The notes beneath the pieces are model-generated. The model was not told where the DNA came from. It saw only the letters and a program-made list of their open reading frames with translations, and made no database searches. Of a stretch of 48,828 nt of DNA, positions 24,854 through 33,141 are shown piece after piece (within the stretch, counting starts at the first letter, position 1; every line of letters starts with the position of its first letter). Location: contig NZ_NCSQ01000026.1 of NCBI RefSeq assembly GCF_002105465.1, positions 1-48,828 on the forward strand. The letters are read 5' to 3'. Position numbers and translations under genes: made by a program. Origin of the DNA: Aquidulcibacter paucihalophilus (lineage in GTDB: Bacteria > Pseudomonadota > Alphaproteobacteria > Caulobacterales > Aquidulcibacteraceae).

Positions 24854-24875
24854 AGTTGTTTTTGCCGTCGCCGCA
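24842..24875 (+). promoter_or_regulatory. 10-bp leader hairpin before the DUF6249-type gene
   Basis: The arms tgcggcggcg and cgtcgccgca pair over 10 bp with one G-U and enclose a 14-base loop containing ttttt. The hairpin ends 21 bases before the ATG, leaving the aaaagga ribosome site free. It may control or stabilise the message. Confidence 0.45.
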
Positions 24876-24896
24876 CATGAGAAAAGGAAAATAAAA

Positions 24897-25289
24897 ATGG
24901 AAATCGTTGGTGAACTCGTCCCCTTTATGCTCTTCTTCTGCATCACCGTCGGGGTACTCGCGACGCTCTATTGGAACGCCAAGGTCCGCGAAGGCCAACA
25001 AGAAACCCTCCGTCAAGTCATTGCCTCTGGGCAAAAGCTGGATGAGACCACGCTAAAGCTCATGGTGAAGGCCCCAAACTCGCCAGAAATGGACCTTCGC
25101 GCCGGCATTATCAGCCTGATGATGGGCTTAGGCTTCTGCGCCGCTGGCGGGATCAGCAAACTCAATGACTTTGACGACGGCTTTGGCATCGTTTTGATCC
25201 TGATTGGCATCGTTTTGGCCTTTACCGGCGCAGGCCAGCTCTTGAGCTGGCGCCTGCGTCGCCCCGCTCCTTCGTCTGAACCGCAATAA
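24897..25289 (+). CDS. DUF6249-like small membrane protein
   Basis: A 130-aa protein with an N-terminal helix (LVPFMLFFCITVGVLATLYW), a cytoplasmic stretch with REGQQETLRQVIASGQKLDETTLKLMV, and two further helices (LRAGIISLMMGLGFCAAGG, GFGIVLILIGIVLAFTGAGQLLSW). The DLRAGIISLMMGLGF motif resembles DUF6249 proteins. It sits just upstream of the ECF sigma gene, an association that suggests an envelope-related role in the sigma module. Function unknown. Confidence 0.65.
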   Translation: MEIVGELVPFMLFFCITVGVLATLYWNAKVREGQQETLRQVIASGQKLDETTLKLMVKAPNSPEMDLRAGIISLMMGLGFCAAGGISKLNDFDDGFGIVLILIGIVLAFTGAGQLLSWRLRRPAPSSEPQ

Positions 25290-25314
25290 GGCGAGGGGTC
25301 ACGCGAACTCGGTC

Positions 25315-25932
25315 ATGACCATGCACACCAGTCAAACGCTTGTCAGCGATATTGATGAAGCTTTGGTCAAGCGCGCCCGTACGGGTTCCTCCAACGCGTT
25401 TGACCAACTGGTGCGCCGTCATCAAGCCGCCGTTCGTGGCTTCCTGTGCCGGATGGTCCAAGAGCCAAGCTTGGCCGACGATCTGGCACAGGAGACTTTT
25501 TTGAAAGCTTGGAAAAATCTCTCACGCTGGCGTGGAGCAGACCAAGCGGGGGGCAGTTTCCGGGGTTGGCTGTTTTCCATTGCCGTCAATGCCGCCCATG
25601 ACCAACGTCGCAGCCAAGCCCGGTCGCAAAAGCGCGACACCGATTGGCTCGCCGATCAAGAGCAAATTGGCACCCAAGAAGCAGGCCTCGCCGCCAAGCT
25701 CGACCTCGAGAAAGTGCTAGAAGCCTTGTCACCTGATCAGCGTTTGGTGGTTTCCCTCTGTTTCGGGGCTGGCCTGTCCCATGCCGAAGCCGCCCAAGCC
25801 CTGTCCATGCCACTAGGCACCGTCAAAAGCCACGCCCAGCGCGGGCGAGACCGCGCCCTCGAAGTCATGCGGGACTTGCGCCCCGCGGCTCTAAGGGCCA
25901 AACTTGATCTGTCAGAAAGCCAGCAGCCATGA
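25315..25932 (+). CDS. ECF-type RNA polymerase sigma factor
   Basis: A 205-aa sigma-70 family protein. Region 2 spans about 20-90 (FDQLVRRHQAAVRGFLCRMV...DDLAQETFLKAWKNLSRW), and region 4 about 135-190 (LEALSPDQRLVVSLCFGAGLSHAEAAQALSMPLGTVKSHAQRGRDRALEVM), with the recognition helix in PLGTVKSHAQRGR. Region 3 is absent, as in ECF factors. The stop overlaps the next start by ATGA, and that small membrane protein is the likely cognate anti-sigma or accessory. The -35/-10 specificity cannot be read from here. Confidence 0.9.
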   Translation: MTMHTSQTLVSDIDEALVKRARTGSSNAFDQLVRRHQAAVRGFLCRMVQEPSLADDLAQETFLKAWKNLSRWRGADQAGGSFRGWLFSIAVNAAHDQRRSQARSQKRDTDWLADQEQIGTQEAGLAAKLDLEKVLEALSPDQRLVVSLCFGAGLSHAEAAQALSMPLGTVKSHAQRGRDRALEVMRDLRPAALRAKLDLSESQQP

Positions 25933-26258
25933 ACCAAGACGATCTCGCTCTCAAATCCTTATTCTTGGAAGCCCAGGCTTTTGAAGAATCTGCCTCTAAC
26001 GAAGCTTTTGTGGCGGGCGTCATGCAGCAGGTTCAGGCCGATATCGCGCGCAAACAGGTTTGGCGCGAGGTGGTCGGGATCGTGCTCTTTGTCATGGTAG
26101 TGAGCCTATGCGCCCTTCTGGCCCCCACAGGTCTGCCCATTATCCAATCGGCAGTTCTGGGAAGTGCCGCTGCCTATGGCCTCAACCAACAGGCCGTCCT
26201 TTTGACCTTGGTGCTGAGCTTCAGTTTTGGTGGTTGGTGGTTGGCGACGAAAAACTAG
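25929..26258 (+). CDS. Small two-helix membrane protein, possible anti-sigma partner
   Basis: A 109-aa protein with a soluble N-terminus of about 45 residues ([42 protein letters not shown]) and two transmembrane helices ([34 protein letters not shown]). Its ATG overlaps the sigma-factor stop (ATGA). The order sigma then short membrane protein is typical of ECF/anti-sigma pairs, but I see no ZAS zinc motif (HxxxCxxC), so the role is inference. It shares its stop region (ctag) with rimO. Confidence 0.65.
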   Translation: MNQDDLALKSLFLEAQAFEESASNEAFVAGVMQQVQADIARKQVWREVVGIVLFVMVVSLCALLAPTGLPIIQSAVLGSAAAYGLNQQAVLLTLVLSFSFGGWWLATKN

Positions 26259-27583
26259 ATCGCTTCGCCAACCAGATCATAATCACCCGCATCCACCACG
26301 CGTGCCCGCACGATATCGCCGGGCTTGGCCTTCTTAAAGCCATGCAACTCAATCGCACCATCCACTTCCGGCGCATCCCAAACCGTGCGGCCAATCGGGC
26401 CTTCATCATCAACCTCATCAATAATGACGTCGACTTCTTTCCCGATCTTGGTGGCTAGACGCTGTTCGGAAACTTCGCGGGCGACTTCCATAAACCGGTG
26501 CCAGCGTTCTTCCTTTACGTCCTCGGGCACTTGGCCGTCGAGGTCACGCGAGGCAGCATGGACGACATTTTCATACTTAAAACAGCCAACTCGGTCGATT
26601 TGTCCTTCGCGCATAAAATCGAGCAGAAGGCTGAAATCTTCTTCCGTCTCGCCGGGGAAACCGACGATAAAGGTCGAACGGATCGCAAGATCAGGACATT
26701 CTGACCGCCATTTCGCAATGCGGGCAGCCTGCTTGTCTTGATTGGCAGGGCGGCGCATCGCTTTCAACACACGCGGGCTTGCATGCTGAAACGGAATGTC
26801 GAGGTAAGGCAGGATTTTGCCCTCTGCCATCAGATGAATGGCTTCATCTACATGGGGGTAAGGATAGACATAATGCAGGCGCACCCATGCGCCCAAACTG
26901 CCTAAGTCCTTGCAGAGATCATAGAATTTCGCCCGATACTCGCGGTCTTTCCAACTGCTGGTGGCATAGCCAATATCGAGGCCATAGGCGGATGTATCTT
27001 GGCTGATCACCAAAAGCTCTTTCACGCCCGCGCCCACCAATTTCTCAGCCTCTGCCATGACATGGGCGGCTGGGCGGGAAACGAGGTCGCCACGCAGCTT
27101 GGGGATGATGCAGAAAGAACAGCGATTGTTGCAGCCCTCTGAGATTTTCAGATAGGCATAATGGCGCGGCGTCAGTTTAACCCCGCCTTCAGGCACCAGG
27201 TCCAGGAACGGGTCATGGCTGGGCGGCAGCGCCGTATGTACCGCCGACATCACGCTCTCATATTGTTGCGGGCCGGTGATCGCCAAAACCTTTGGATGAC
27301 GCTCGCGGATCACATCCGGCTCGGCCCCTAGACAGCCGGTGACGATAACTTTGCCATTTTCGGCAATCGCCTCGCCAATAGCATCCAAGCTTTCTTCCCG
27401 CGCCGAGTCGAGGAAGCCGCAGGTATTCACCAGCACGAGGTCTGCCCCGCTATAATCGGGCGCAATCTGATAGCCTTCAGCCCGCAAGCGCGTGATAATC
27501 CGCTCACTATCCACCAGCGCCTTCGGGCAGCCCAGCGATACAATGCCAACTTTGGGAATGGTTTTTTCAAGTGCGTCTGTCAT
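26255..27583 (-). CDS. rimO: Ribosomal protein S12 methylthiotransferase
   Basis: A 442-aa radical-SAM enzyme that adds a methylthio group to the conserved aspartate of ribosomal protein S12. The N-terminal UPF0004 domain carries C19 ([12 protein letters not shown]), C55 and C84 for one [4Fe-4S] cluster; the radical-SAM cluster is C151-x3-C155-x2-C158 (GCNNRCSFC). A C-terminal TRAM domain begins about residue 365. [12 protein letters not shown] and VNTCGF distinguish it from MiaB. It converges with the anti-sigma-like gene, sharing ctag. Confidence 0.95.
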   Translation of the reverse strand: MTDALEKTIPKVGIVSLGCPKALVDSERIITRLRAEGYQIAPDYSGADLVLVNTCGFLDSAREESLDAIGEAIAENGKVIVTGCLGAEPDVIRERHPKVLAITGPQQYESVMSAVHTALPPSHDPFLDLVPEGGVKLTPRHYAYLKISEGCNNRCSFCIIPKLRGDLVSRPAAHVMAEAEKLVGAGVKELLVISQDTSAYGLDIGYATSSWKDREYRAKFYDLCKDLGSLGAWVRLHYVYPYPHVDEAIHLMAEGKILPYLDIPFQHASPRVLKAMRRPANQDKQAARIAKWRSECPDLAIRSTFIVGFPGETEEDFSLLLDFMREGQIDRVGCFKYENVVHAASRDLDGQVPEDVKEERWHRFMEVAREVSEQRLATKIGKEVDVIIDEVDDEGPIGRTVWDAPEVDGAIELHGFKKAKPGDIVRARVVDAGDYDLVGEAI

Positions 27584-27883
27584 CGGCTGGCTTTAGCGCG
27601 CGCGGCCTTGTGGGGCAAGGCGCGGGTTTGGCCTTCGTGACGGTAAGGGCGATGTCATCCCCTATGGCGCGGCCCAGTCCCAGACCTTATGCCGCAAACT
27701 GGCAGAGGTGCCGGCTTACCGCTCCCGTTCCGCAGGGATGTCATGGTTTTGGGCGGTGGTGTTGGTGCAGCCATAAGGGGCCGCCAAACACAAAAATATG
27801 TCCGCCGGAACAGTGGTTAACCCTTGCCGAATGCGGCGCTTGCGCGCATGTTGAGGCTTGGGACGGGCAAGTGGAGAGATGAG
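27584..27883. other. Divergent intergenic region, rimO to CC0125-type lipoprotein
   Basis: 300 bp between two divergent starts. It holds a ttaacc near 27817 that could be a -35 and a short gccg-aatg-cggc hairpin after it. A 103-codon open frame crossing here is not convincing. No RNA gene seen. Confidence 0.4.
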
Positions 27884-28525
27884 ATGAAAACGCTTGTAAC
27901 GTTGATTGCCCTTGCTGCGACTGTCGGCCTGTCGGCCTGTGCCACAACGGCGACCAAGTCAGGACCAACGCCCTATCAGTCCGCAGCAGCCGGCAAATTT
28001 GGCTTCACGGATCAACGGATTGAAGCCAATCGCTATCGCATTACGTTTGAAGGCAATAGCAAGACCACCCGCCAACGGGTTGAAGACTCGCTTCTGCTAC
28101 GCGCTGCCGATGTGACCATTGATAACGGCTATGATTGGTTTCAAATTGCCCAGCGCGCAACCGATCCCAAGACCTATAGCCGCCCTCAATTGAGGTCGCG
28201 ATGGGCGTTTGGCGGCGGATTTGGCTATTCTTCCTTCCGGACCTTCCATCCCCGCTATGGCTGGGTCAGCTATTATGATCCCTTCTGGTCTAATGGCTTT
28301 TATGATCCGTTCTTTGACCGGTTTGACACCGAAGAGATCACCCGGTTTCAAGCCACCGCTGAGATTATTCTTGGCAAGGGTCCAAAACCAACAGACCGCG
28401 CGGATGCTTACGATGCGCGGGATGTGAAGATGAATTTGGCCCCACGGATTATCCCGCCCCCGGCGCCAACGGTAGCTCCAGCTCCGGCCGCTCCGGCCTC
28501 CGCCTCCACGACCACGAAGACCTGA
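27884..28525 (+). CDS. CC0125/CC1285-family lipoprotein
   Basis: A 213-aa lipoprotein from ATG 27884 (ggagag 6-11 bases upstream). The signal MKTLVTLIALAATVGLSAC ends in a lipobox with C19. The mature start YQSAAAGKFGFTDQRIEANRYRITFEGNSKTTRQRVEDSLLLRAADVTIDNGYDWF is the family's hallmark, followed by an aromatic segment (RTFHPRYGWVSYYDPFW) and a Pro/Ala-rich tail. Presumably located in the outer membrane; function unknown. The family is found mainly in Caulobacterales and relatives, one of the taxonomic clues in the window. Its stop overlaps the cupin start as TGATG. Confidence 0.85.
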   Translation: MKTLVTLIALAATVGLSACATTATKSGPTPYQSAAAGKFGFTDQRIEANRYRITFEGNSKTTRQRVEDSLLLRAADVTIDNGYDWFQIAQRATDPKTYSRPQLRSRWAFGGGFGYSSFRTFHPRYGWVSYYDPFWSNGFYDPFFDRFDTEEITRFQATAEIILGKGPKPTDRADAYDARDVKMNLAPRIIPPPAPTVAPAPAAPASASTTTKT

Positions 28526-28881
28526 TGCGGATCATTGTGTTTCGCAGTGCGGCGAAACCAGTCGAACCCTGGCAGCCTGCGCCTGATCGCGTGGTGCGGG
28601 CTGGGGCTGCTGGGGGAACGCAGAATGTATATGAAAGCCCTGATGGACGGGTTTTTGCCGGCATTTGGCATGCCACACGCGGCGCGTGGCGGGTTGTCTA
28701 TGACGAGATGGAATATTGCCACGTCACCAAGGGCCGCGCCCGCCTAACATCGTCAGCGGGCGAGGTCATTGAGGTGCAAGCCGGAGATGGCTTTGTCATT
28801 CCGAACGGCTTTGAAGGCGTGTGGGACGTGCTGGAAGATATGGAAAAGCACTATGTGATCGTGCTGCCGTCGCAGGCTTAG
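28525..28881 (+). CDS. Cupin-domain protein (DUF861/EutQ-like)
   Basis: A 118-aa single-domain cupin. The first cupin motif includes YDEMEYCHVTKGRARLTSSAGE and the second VQAGDGFVIPNGFEGVWDVLEDMEKHYVI. These match the (S)-ureidoglycine aminohydrolase-type cupin family PF05899, members of which are often enzymes of unknown substrate; the metal-binding His set is only partly present. Translation is coupled to the lipoprotein by TGATG. Confidence 0.8.
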   Translation: MRIIVFRSAAKPVEPWQPAPDRVVRAGAAGGTQNVYESPDGRVFAGIWHATRGAWRVVYDEMEYCHVTKGRARLTSSAGEVIEVQAGDGFVIPNGFEGVWDVLEDMEKHYVIVLPSQA

Positions 28882-28981
28882 CAGGGTGCTTGGTTTGGCC
28901 CGTCTGGACACGGCTATGGTGCGGCATATTCCTCACCAAAGCCTTCCACGTGTCGTCTCTAAATCAGCCTCATCCTGAACC

Positions 28982-29719
28982 TTACGGCTTGACGGCTTCC
29001 GCATAGAGTTTGGAGACTTGGTTCCAATTAATCAGGCTCCACCACCCATCAACATAATCGGCGCGTTTGTTCTGATATTTCAGATAATAGGCGTGTTCCC
29101 ACACATCATTGCCAAGGATGGGCTTGCCACGAAAATCGCCGATATCCATCAGAGGATTATCCTGATTGGGGGTAGAGCCGACCGCCAGTTTGCCGTCTGG
29201 CTTCACGATCAGCCAAGCCCAGCCTGAACCGAAGCGGCCCATAGATGCTGCCCGGAACTGGGCCTTAAAGGCATCCAGTGAACCAAAGTCACGGTTGATC
29301 GCGGCGGCCAGTTCGGGTGAAGGCGCGCCGCCCGTGCCGACCGGGGTCATGATCTTCCAGAAGAAGCTGTGGTTCCAATGCCCGCCTGCATTATTGCGGA
29401 TGGCGGCTGGCGCGGTTGAGGCCGAGGCCAGAAGTGCTTCTAAGCTTTTGCCTGCATAGGCTGGATTGGCGCTAATGGCGGCATTGAGACCCGCAACTTG
29501 TGCGCCATGGTGACGCTCAAAGTGAAGGCGCATGGTGGCTTCATCAATGATGGGCTCCAGAGCGCCATAAGCATAGGGCAGAGCCACTTGCGTGAAGGCC
29601 GGCGCTGCAGGTGTCGCAGCCGCAGCAGGGGCTGTTGGTGCTGTCGCGGGGGTTGGGGTTTGGGCCAAGGCGGCAGTCGAAAGCAGGCTCAAGGCAGAGA
29701 GGGTCAAGACGAGGCGCAT
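28982..29719 (-). CDS. Exported Mn/Fe superoxide dismutase
   Basis: A 245-aa SOD with a Sec signal peptide (MRLVLTLSALSLLSTAALA) and a Pro/Ala/Thr linker (about 20-42), so it acts in the periplasm. Metal ligands are H66, H117, D205 and H209. Second-sphere motifs GGHWNHSFFW and STPNQDNPLM resemble Mn or cambialistic enzymes rather than FeSOD (AAQxWNHTFYW). The active-site gateway WEHAYYLKYQNKRADYV is intact. It should dismutate superoxide generated outside the cytoplasm. It is divergent from slyX, with 134 bp between. Confidence 0.9.
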   Translation of the reverse strand: MRLVLTLSALSLLSTAALAQTPTPATAPTAPAAAATPAAPAFTQVALPYAYGALEPIIDEATMRLHFERHHGAQVAGLNAAISANPAYAGKSLEALLASASTAPAAIRNNAGGHWNHSFFWKIMTPVGTGGAPSPELAAAINRDFGSLDAFKAQFRAASMGRFGSGWAWLIVKPDGKLAVGSTPNQDNPLMDIGDFRGKPILGNDVWEHAYYLKYQNKRADYVDGWWSLINWNQVSKLYAEAVKP

Positions 29720-29853
29720 TTATTCTACTTTCCTAACAGGATCATGCGAACATGGTCTGAGGCGGCGGCGTAAACAAGGCGGCTTGTGCTGACAATAATG
29801 TCACCCGCTCATAAATCTTGCTTTAAGAGCAGGGCATAAAGAGGGCATGAAGT

Positions 29854-30057
29854 ATGGAAGACCGCGTGGAAGCCTTGGAAATTTACGTCATGCATTTGAT
29901 GCGGACGGTGGAAGAACTCTCAGACCTTTCCAATGCGCAGGCCCGGGAGATCACCCGTCTGACTCGCCGGGTTGATCATTTGTTGGAGCGCGAAGCCCAG
30001 CGCCAGCATGAACAAGCCGAGCTGCCACCGGCTGACCAGAAGCCGCCCCATTATTGA
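29854..30057 (+). CDS. slyX: SlyX family protein
   Basis: A 67-aa coiled-coil protein: DRVEALEIYVMHLMRTVEELSDLSNAQAREITRLTRRVDHLL has a heptad pattern and the C-terminus PPADQKPPHY is the SlyX hallmark. The biochemical role is unknown. It converges with the DUF2332 gene 12 bp away. Confidence 0.85.
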   Translation: MEDRVEALEIYVMHLMRTVEELSDLSNAQAREITRLTRRVDHLLEREAQRQHEQAELPPADQKPPHY

Positions 30058-30069
30058 GGCCGTGCGGGC

Positions 30070-31143
30070 TCAAGCCCCGTGCCAATGAACAAAGCGACCA
30101 TGGGGGTCAAGTTCGGCTAGAACCCGACGCCGACCTGAAGGCCATTCGATCAATTCCAACACCATATTGGCCCCCTGCTGGGCATGACCCAGAATACCAC
30201 CCGGCTCAAACCGTAGCCAAGCCAGCGGGGCTGCAGGCGTGGCGCGTGCGCCTTCGGTTTCGATCGCGTGTGTGATGGCATCGCGCACGGCTTGCGGCGG
30301 ATATTGGAAAAAGACGGAATGATAGATGAGTGTCAAAGCATCTTTCGCGCGGGCCGCAAGCTTGGCCTTTATCCAGTCGGCGGCATCGCCTTTTTCGGGC
30401 GTGATGGACTGGGCTTGGGCAATTTCCATCGCCGCATTGACGCGCTCGAGACGCTCGGGCTGGTCTGGCCAGATATAGGCGCGCAGCCGAAGCCGATCTT
30501 CTGCCAGAGCCGCATTCAAGGGATTCTGATCACAGGCCGCGCGGTTGCGGATGGCAACATGGTCTGGAAAGCGCGGCGCAGGACCCATCCATTGTGTGGA
30601 AAGCGCCACGCGCGGTCCCGCGATAGGGCTGTCCCACTGCCAGCTGCCACCATCATAGTGGAAGCGGTCCATGCTGAGATTGAGTCCGGCCGACGCCCCA
30701 AGCTCCAGCACATCCATCGGCCCAACAAAGGCCTCAGCAGCAGCACACAGGCCGGGCCATAGGCCCATAGCGCGGCGCACCTCATTGGTCTGGGGTGGGG
30801 ACTTTAGAAACGCGCGTGCCCAAGACTCACGTTCGCGCAAGGTCGCACGCGCCACTGGCCAAGCCGCCGCCATCGACCAAGCACGGCCTTGCTGCGGCCA
30901 GACTTGGGCCAAGCTGCCGTCTGGATCGGTCAGGACAATGGCATGCAGGGCGCCTGCCAAGCGCAGCGCTAAAGCATCTTGGATCGGGTGGGTCATCCAC
31001 CCCTGCGTCAAGTCTGCGATAATGCCACCGGCCTCAAAATCATCGGCCATGATGTCGCACAAGGCCGCCGTGAAGGGGGAGTCGAAGGCTGTGCACCAAA
31101 TGGCCTGTTGTCGCAGGGCCTCTGGGATTGTGACGTCCACCAT
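30070..31143 (-). CDS. DUF2332 family protein
   Basis: A 357-aa protein of DUF2332. Distinctive stretches include VLELGASAGLNLSMDRFHYDGG (a methyltransferase-like glycine motif), SVFFQYPPQAVRDAI and WLRFEPGG near the C-terminus. Function is unknown; the GASAGLN segment hints at an SAM-binding-like fold, not proven. Its ATG overlaps the CoA-transferase stop by one base (TGATG), so it ends the operon that begins further right. Confidence 0.85.
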   Translation of the reverse strand: MVDVTIPEALRQQAIWCTAFDSPFTAALCDIMADDFEAGGIIADLTQGWMTHPIQDALALRLAGALHAIVLTDPDGSLAQVWPQQGRAWSMAAAWPVARATLRERESWARAFLKSPPQTNEVRRAMGLWPGLCAAAEAFVGPMDVLELGASAGLNLSMDRFHYDGGSWQWDSPIAGPRVALSTQWMGPAPRFPDHVAIRNRAACDQNPLNAALAEDRLRLRAYIWPDQPERLERVNAAMEIAQAQSITPEKGDAADWIKAKLAARAKDALTLIYHSVFFQYPPQAVRDAITHAIETEGARATPAAPLAWLRFEPGGILGHAQQGANMVLELIEWPSGRRRVLAELDPHGRFVHWHGA

Positions 31144-32312
31144 CAGATTGCACCACGCGCTTTCAGCGCGGCAATGGCGGCAGGATCAAGGCCTGCCTCT
31201 CCAGCCAAAGCCTCAGAATCCGCGCCATAGGCAGGTAGGGTGAGCGTGGCCCGACCCGGTTCATCCCGGAAGCGGATGGGGATGCCCAAATGCTTATTAC
31301 CATCCGCATCGGTCAGCACCATGCCGCGCGAGATGGTATAGGGGTCTTCCATCGCATCCTTTAGGCTGCGCACGGGCGCCCAGCACAGATCGACGTCTTT
31401 GAGAAAGGCGCTCCATTCCTCCAAGGTCTTGCTGGCAAAGGTTTCTTCGAAATAGCGCTTGAGCGGGTCTTGGCCGGGACCGGGTTCCAGCTTGGCATAG
31501 TCAAAGAGGTCGGGCCGTCCCAATGCGTCGAGCAAATTCTTGGCGAAATGATGCTCCGACCCACCCAAGACCAGGAACTTTCCATCTTTCGTCTCATAGG
31601 GCCGATACATGGCCGCCCCACCGAAGGGTCGCATCTCTTTGGCGACAGGGTGCGCATTGTCGGCAAAGACGGGCCCCAGAACATTAGGCGTCCAAGCCAG
31701 AAGCGCATCATACATGGAAAGATCGATATAATCGCCTTTGCCCGTCTCTGCGCGGCGATAAAGGGCCATCATGATCGCGGCAAAAGCCATCAGGCTGGCA
31801 GCCATGTCCGCTGCCGGGATGGAGGGGCTGGCGGGCTTATCATCGGTTAAGCCCCGGTTGAGATCGACCAGACCTGCCATGGCTTCCATCGTCAGATCAT
31901 GGCCAGGCTTGTTCACATATTTGCCGTCCTGACCAAAGCCCGCGATGGAGCAATAGACGATCCGCGGGTTGATCGCGGCGATGGTGTCATAATCCACGCA
32001 CAAGCGCTTCACGACACCGGGCCGGAAGGCTTCGACAATCACATCCGCCTCTGCGGCGAGCTTCAAGAACAGCTCACGCGCTTCTGGATCTTTCAGATTG
32101 ATCTTCAAGCTGCGCTTGCCACGCGCGATGTTGCGAAACCACACCGACACACCGTCTTGGGTCTTATAGCCAATCACGCGGGTGGGCTCACCCACACCAT
32201 TGGCAGGCTCAACCATCACGACATCGGCCCCATGATCGGCCATCATCATGGTCATATGCGGCCCCGGCAAAAAGGCGGAGAGGTCGAGAACTTTTAGGCC
32301 TTGGAGTTTCAT
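31143..32312 (-). CDS. Family III CoA-transferase (CaiB/BaiF)
   Basis: A 389-aa CoA-transferase. The catalytic aspartate is D169 (PAADMAAS), in the position of D169 of formyl-CoA transferase. Typical features are DLSAFLPGPHMTMMMADHGADVVMVEP at the start, AFRPGVVKRLCVDYDTI, and YCSIAGFGQDG. It moves CoA between a donor thioester and a carboxylic acid, here probably feeding the CoA-ester cluster to the right. A second CoA-transferase lies at 33142, with an unknown membrane protein between them. Its stop is coupled to the DUF2332 gene. Confidence 0.9.
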   Translation of the reverse strand: MKLQGLKVLDLSAFLPGPHMTMMMADHGADVVMVEPANGVGEPTRVIGYKTQDGVSVWFRNIARGKRSLKINLKDPEARELFLKLAAEADVIVEAFRPGVVKRLCVDYDTIAAINPRIVYCSIAGFGQDGKYVNKPGHDLTMEAMAGLVDLNRGLTDDKPASPSIPAADMAASLMAFAAIMMALYRRAETGKGDYIDLSMYDALLAWTPNVLGPVFADNAHPVAKEMRPFGGAAMYRPYETKDGKFLVLGGSEHHFAKNLLDALGRPDLFDYAKLEPGPGQDPLKRYFEETFASKTLEEWSAFLKDVDLCWAPVRSLKDAMEDPYTISRGMVLTDADGNKHLGIPIRFRDEPGRATLTLPAYGADSEALAGEAGLDPAAIAALKARGAI

Positions 32313-32431
32313 GCAGGTGTGTCGCTCATGGGTTCAATCGGATGCCACAAGAGCGCTAATTATATCAAAGTGCAAGACGACGGGCAGACATCTCACAAGC
32401 TAGCCCACACAAGGCACCTATCGCAAGGCTG

Positions 32432-33115
32432 TCACCCGCGATCACCCACAATGAAAATTTCATCTTTGTTCAATTTTGGGCTTTCCTTAATGGCCGCAAT
32501 CTCGCGGAAGGAGCGCCAAATCCAGATTACACCATATACGATTAGAGCAAACACCCAAAAGGCTAGACTGTAGCCTGCCCATGTTAGTGCGAGGGATGTG
32601 AGCTCAGCCGCCTGCTCATGCATGGCTTGTATCAACTCTTGCGAAGCAGCAGTGGTATCGCGAAGCTTAAGCTCAGCAGCGACGCCACGATAAATGTCGC
32701 TCGCAAGGCTCAACGCGAAAAAGCCAACGATCTGCAAGGCGAGGGCGAGTCGCCAAAGAAACCCCGAGATCGACATTCTGTGTAGTGAATCCTTGCTAAG
32801 AGCAAAGCTTGGCCAGAAAACACAGATCCAAAACGGAAGAAGGCTGGCCGATTGCGCAAGCGTCAGCAACAATGGCGCACCAGTAATTACCATTTCGCAG
32901 AGGTAACTTGCGGCAAGGCCGACGATACAGGTAACAACGAGCGCGGAAATCCGGAGCCATTCCGGCCGCCGATTTACTGAATCAACCAACTTTCGCCCCC
33001 AAAATAAATCAAAGGTTGCAAGGGTAGGGCATGATCCAATTTTTGACAATCGCCAAAGCTGACGCATGGAGTTTTTAGCTATCACGAATTCGTGTCGGCA
33101 AAACCAGCGAGCCAT
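32432..33115 (-). CDS. Unknown four-helix membrane protein between CoA-transferases
   Basis: A 227-aa protein (or about 211 from MRQLW at 33067) with four hydrophobic segments: LRISALVVTCIVGLAASYLC, APLLLTLAQSASLLPFWICVFWPSFAL, WRLALALQIVGFFALSLASD and WAGYSLAFWVFALIVYGVIWIW. The middle soluble loop is AELKLRDTTAASQELIQAMHEQAAEL. No family recognised. Codon use looks more AT-rich than the flanking CoA-transferases and neither start has a good ribosome site, so it may be a recent insertion. It is not evidently linked to CoA metabolism. Confidence 0.5.
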   Translation of the reverse strand: MARWFCRHEFVIAKNSMRQLWRLSKIGSCPTLATFDLFWGRKLVDSVNRRPEWLRISALVVTCIVGLAASYLCEMVITGAPLLLTLAQSASLLPFWICVFWPSFALSKDSLHRMSISGFLWRLALALQIVGFFALSLASDIYRGVAAELKLRDTTAASQELIQAMHEQAAELTSLALTWAGYSLAFWVFALIVYGVIWIWRSFREIAAIKESPKLNKDEIFIVGDRG

Positions 33116-33141
33116 ATTCGACTAAGCCGAAACGGTCCGTT

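Noticed and set aside
27571..27882. 103-codon open frame on + between rimO and the lipoprotein gene
   Set aside because: Starts inside rimO, odd Cys/Trp-rich composition, no homology seen.
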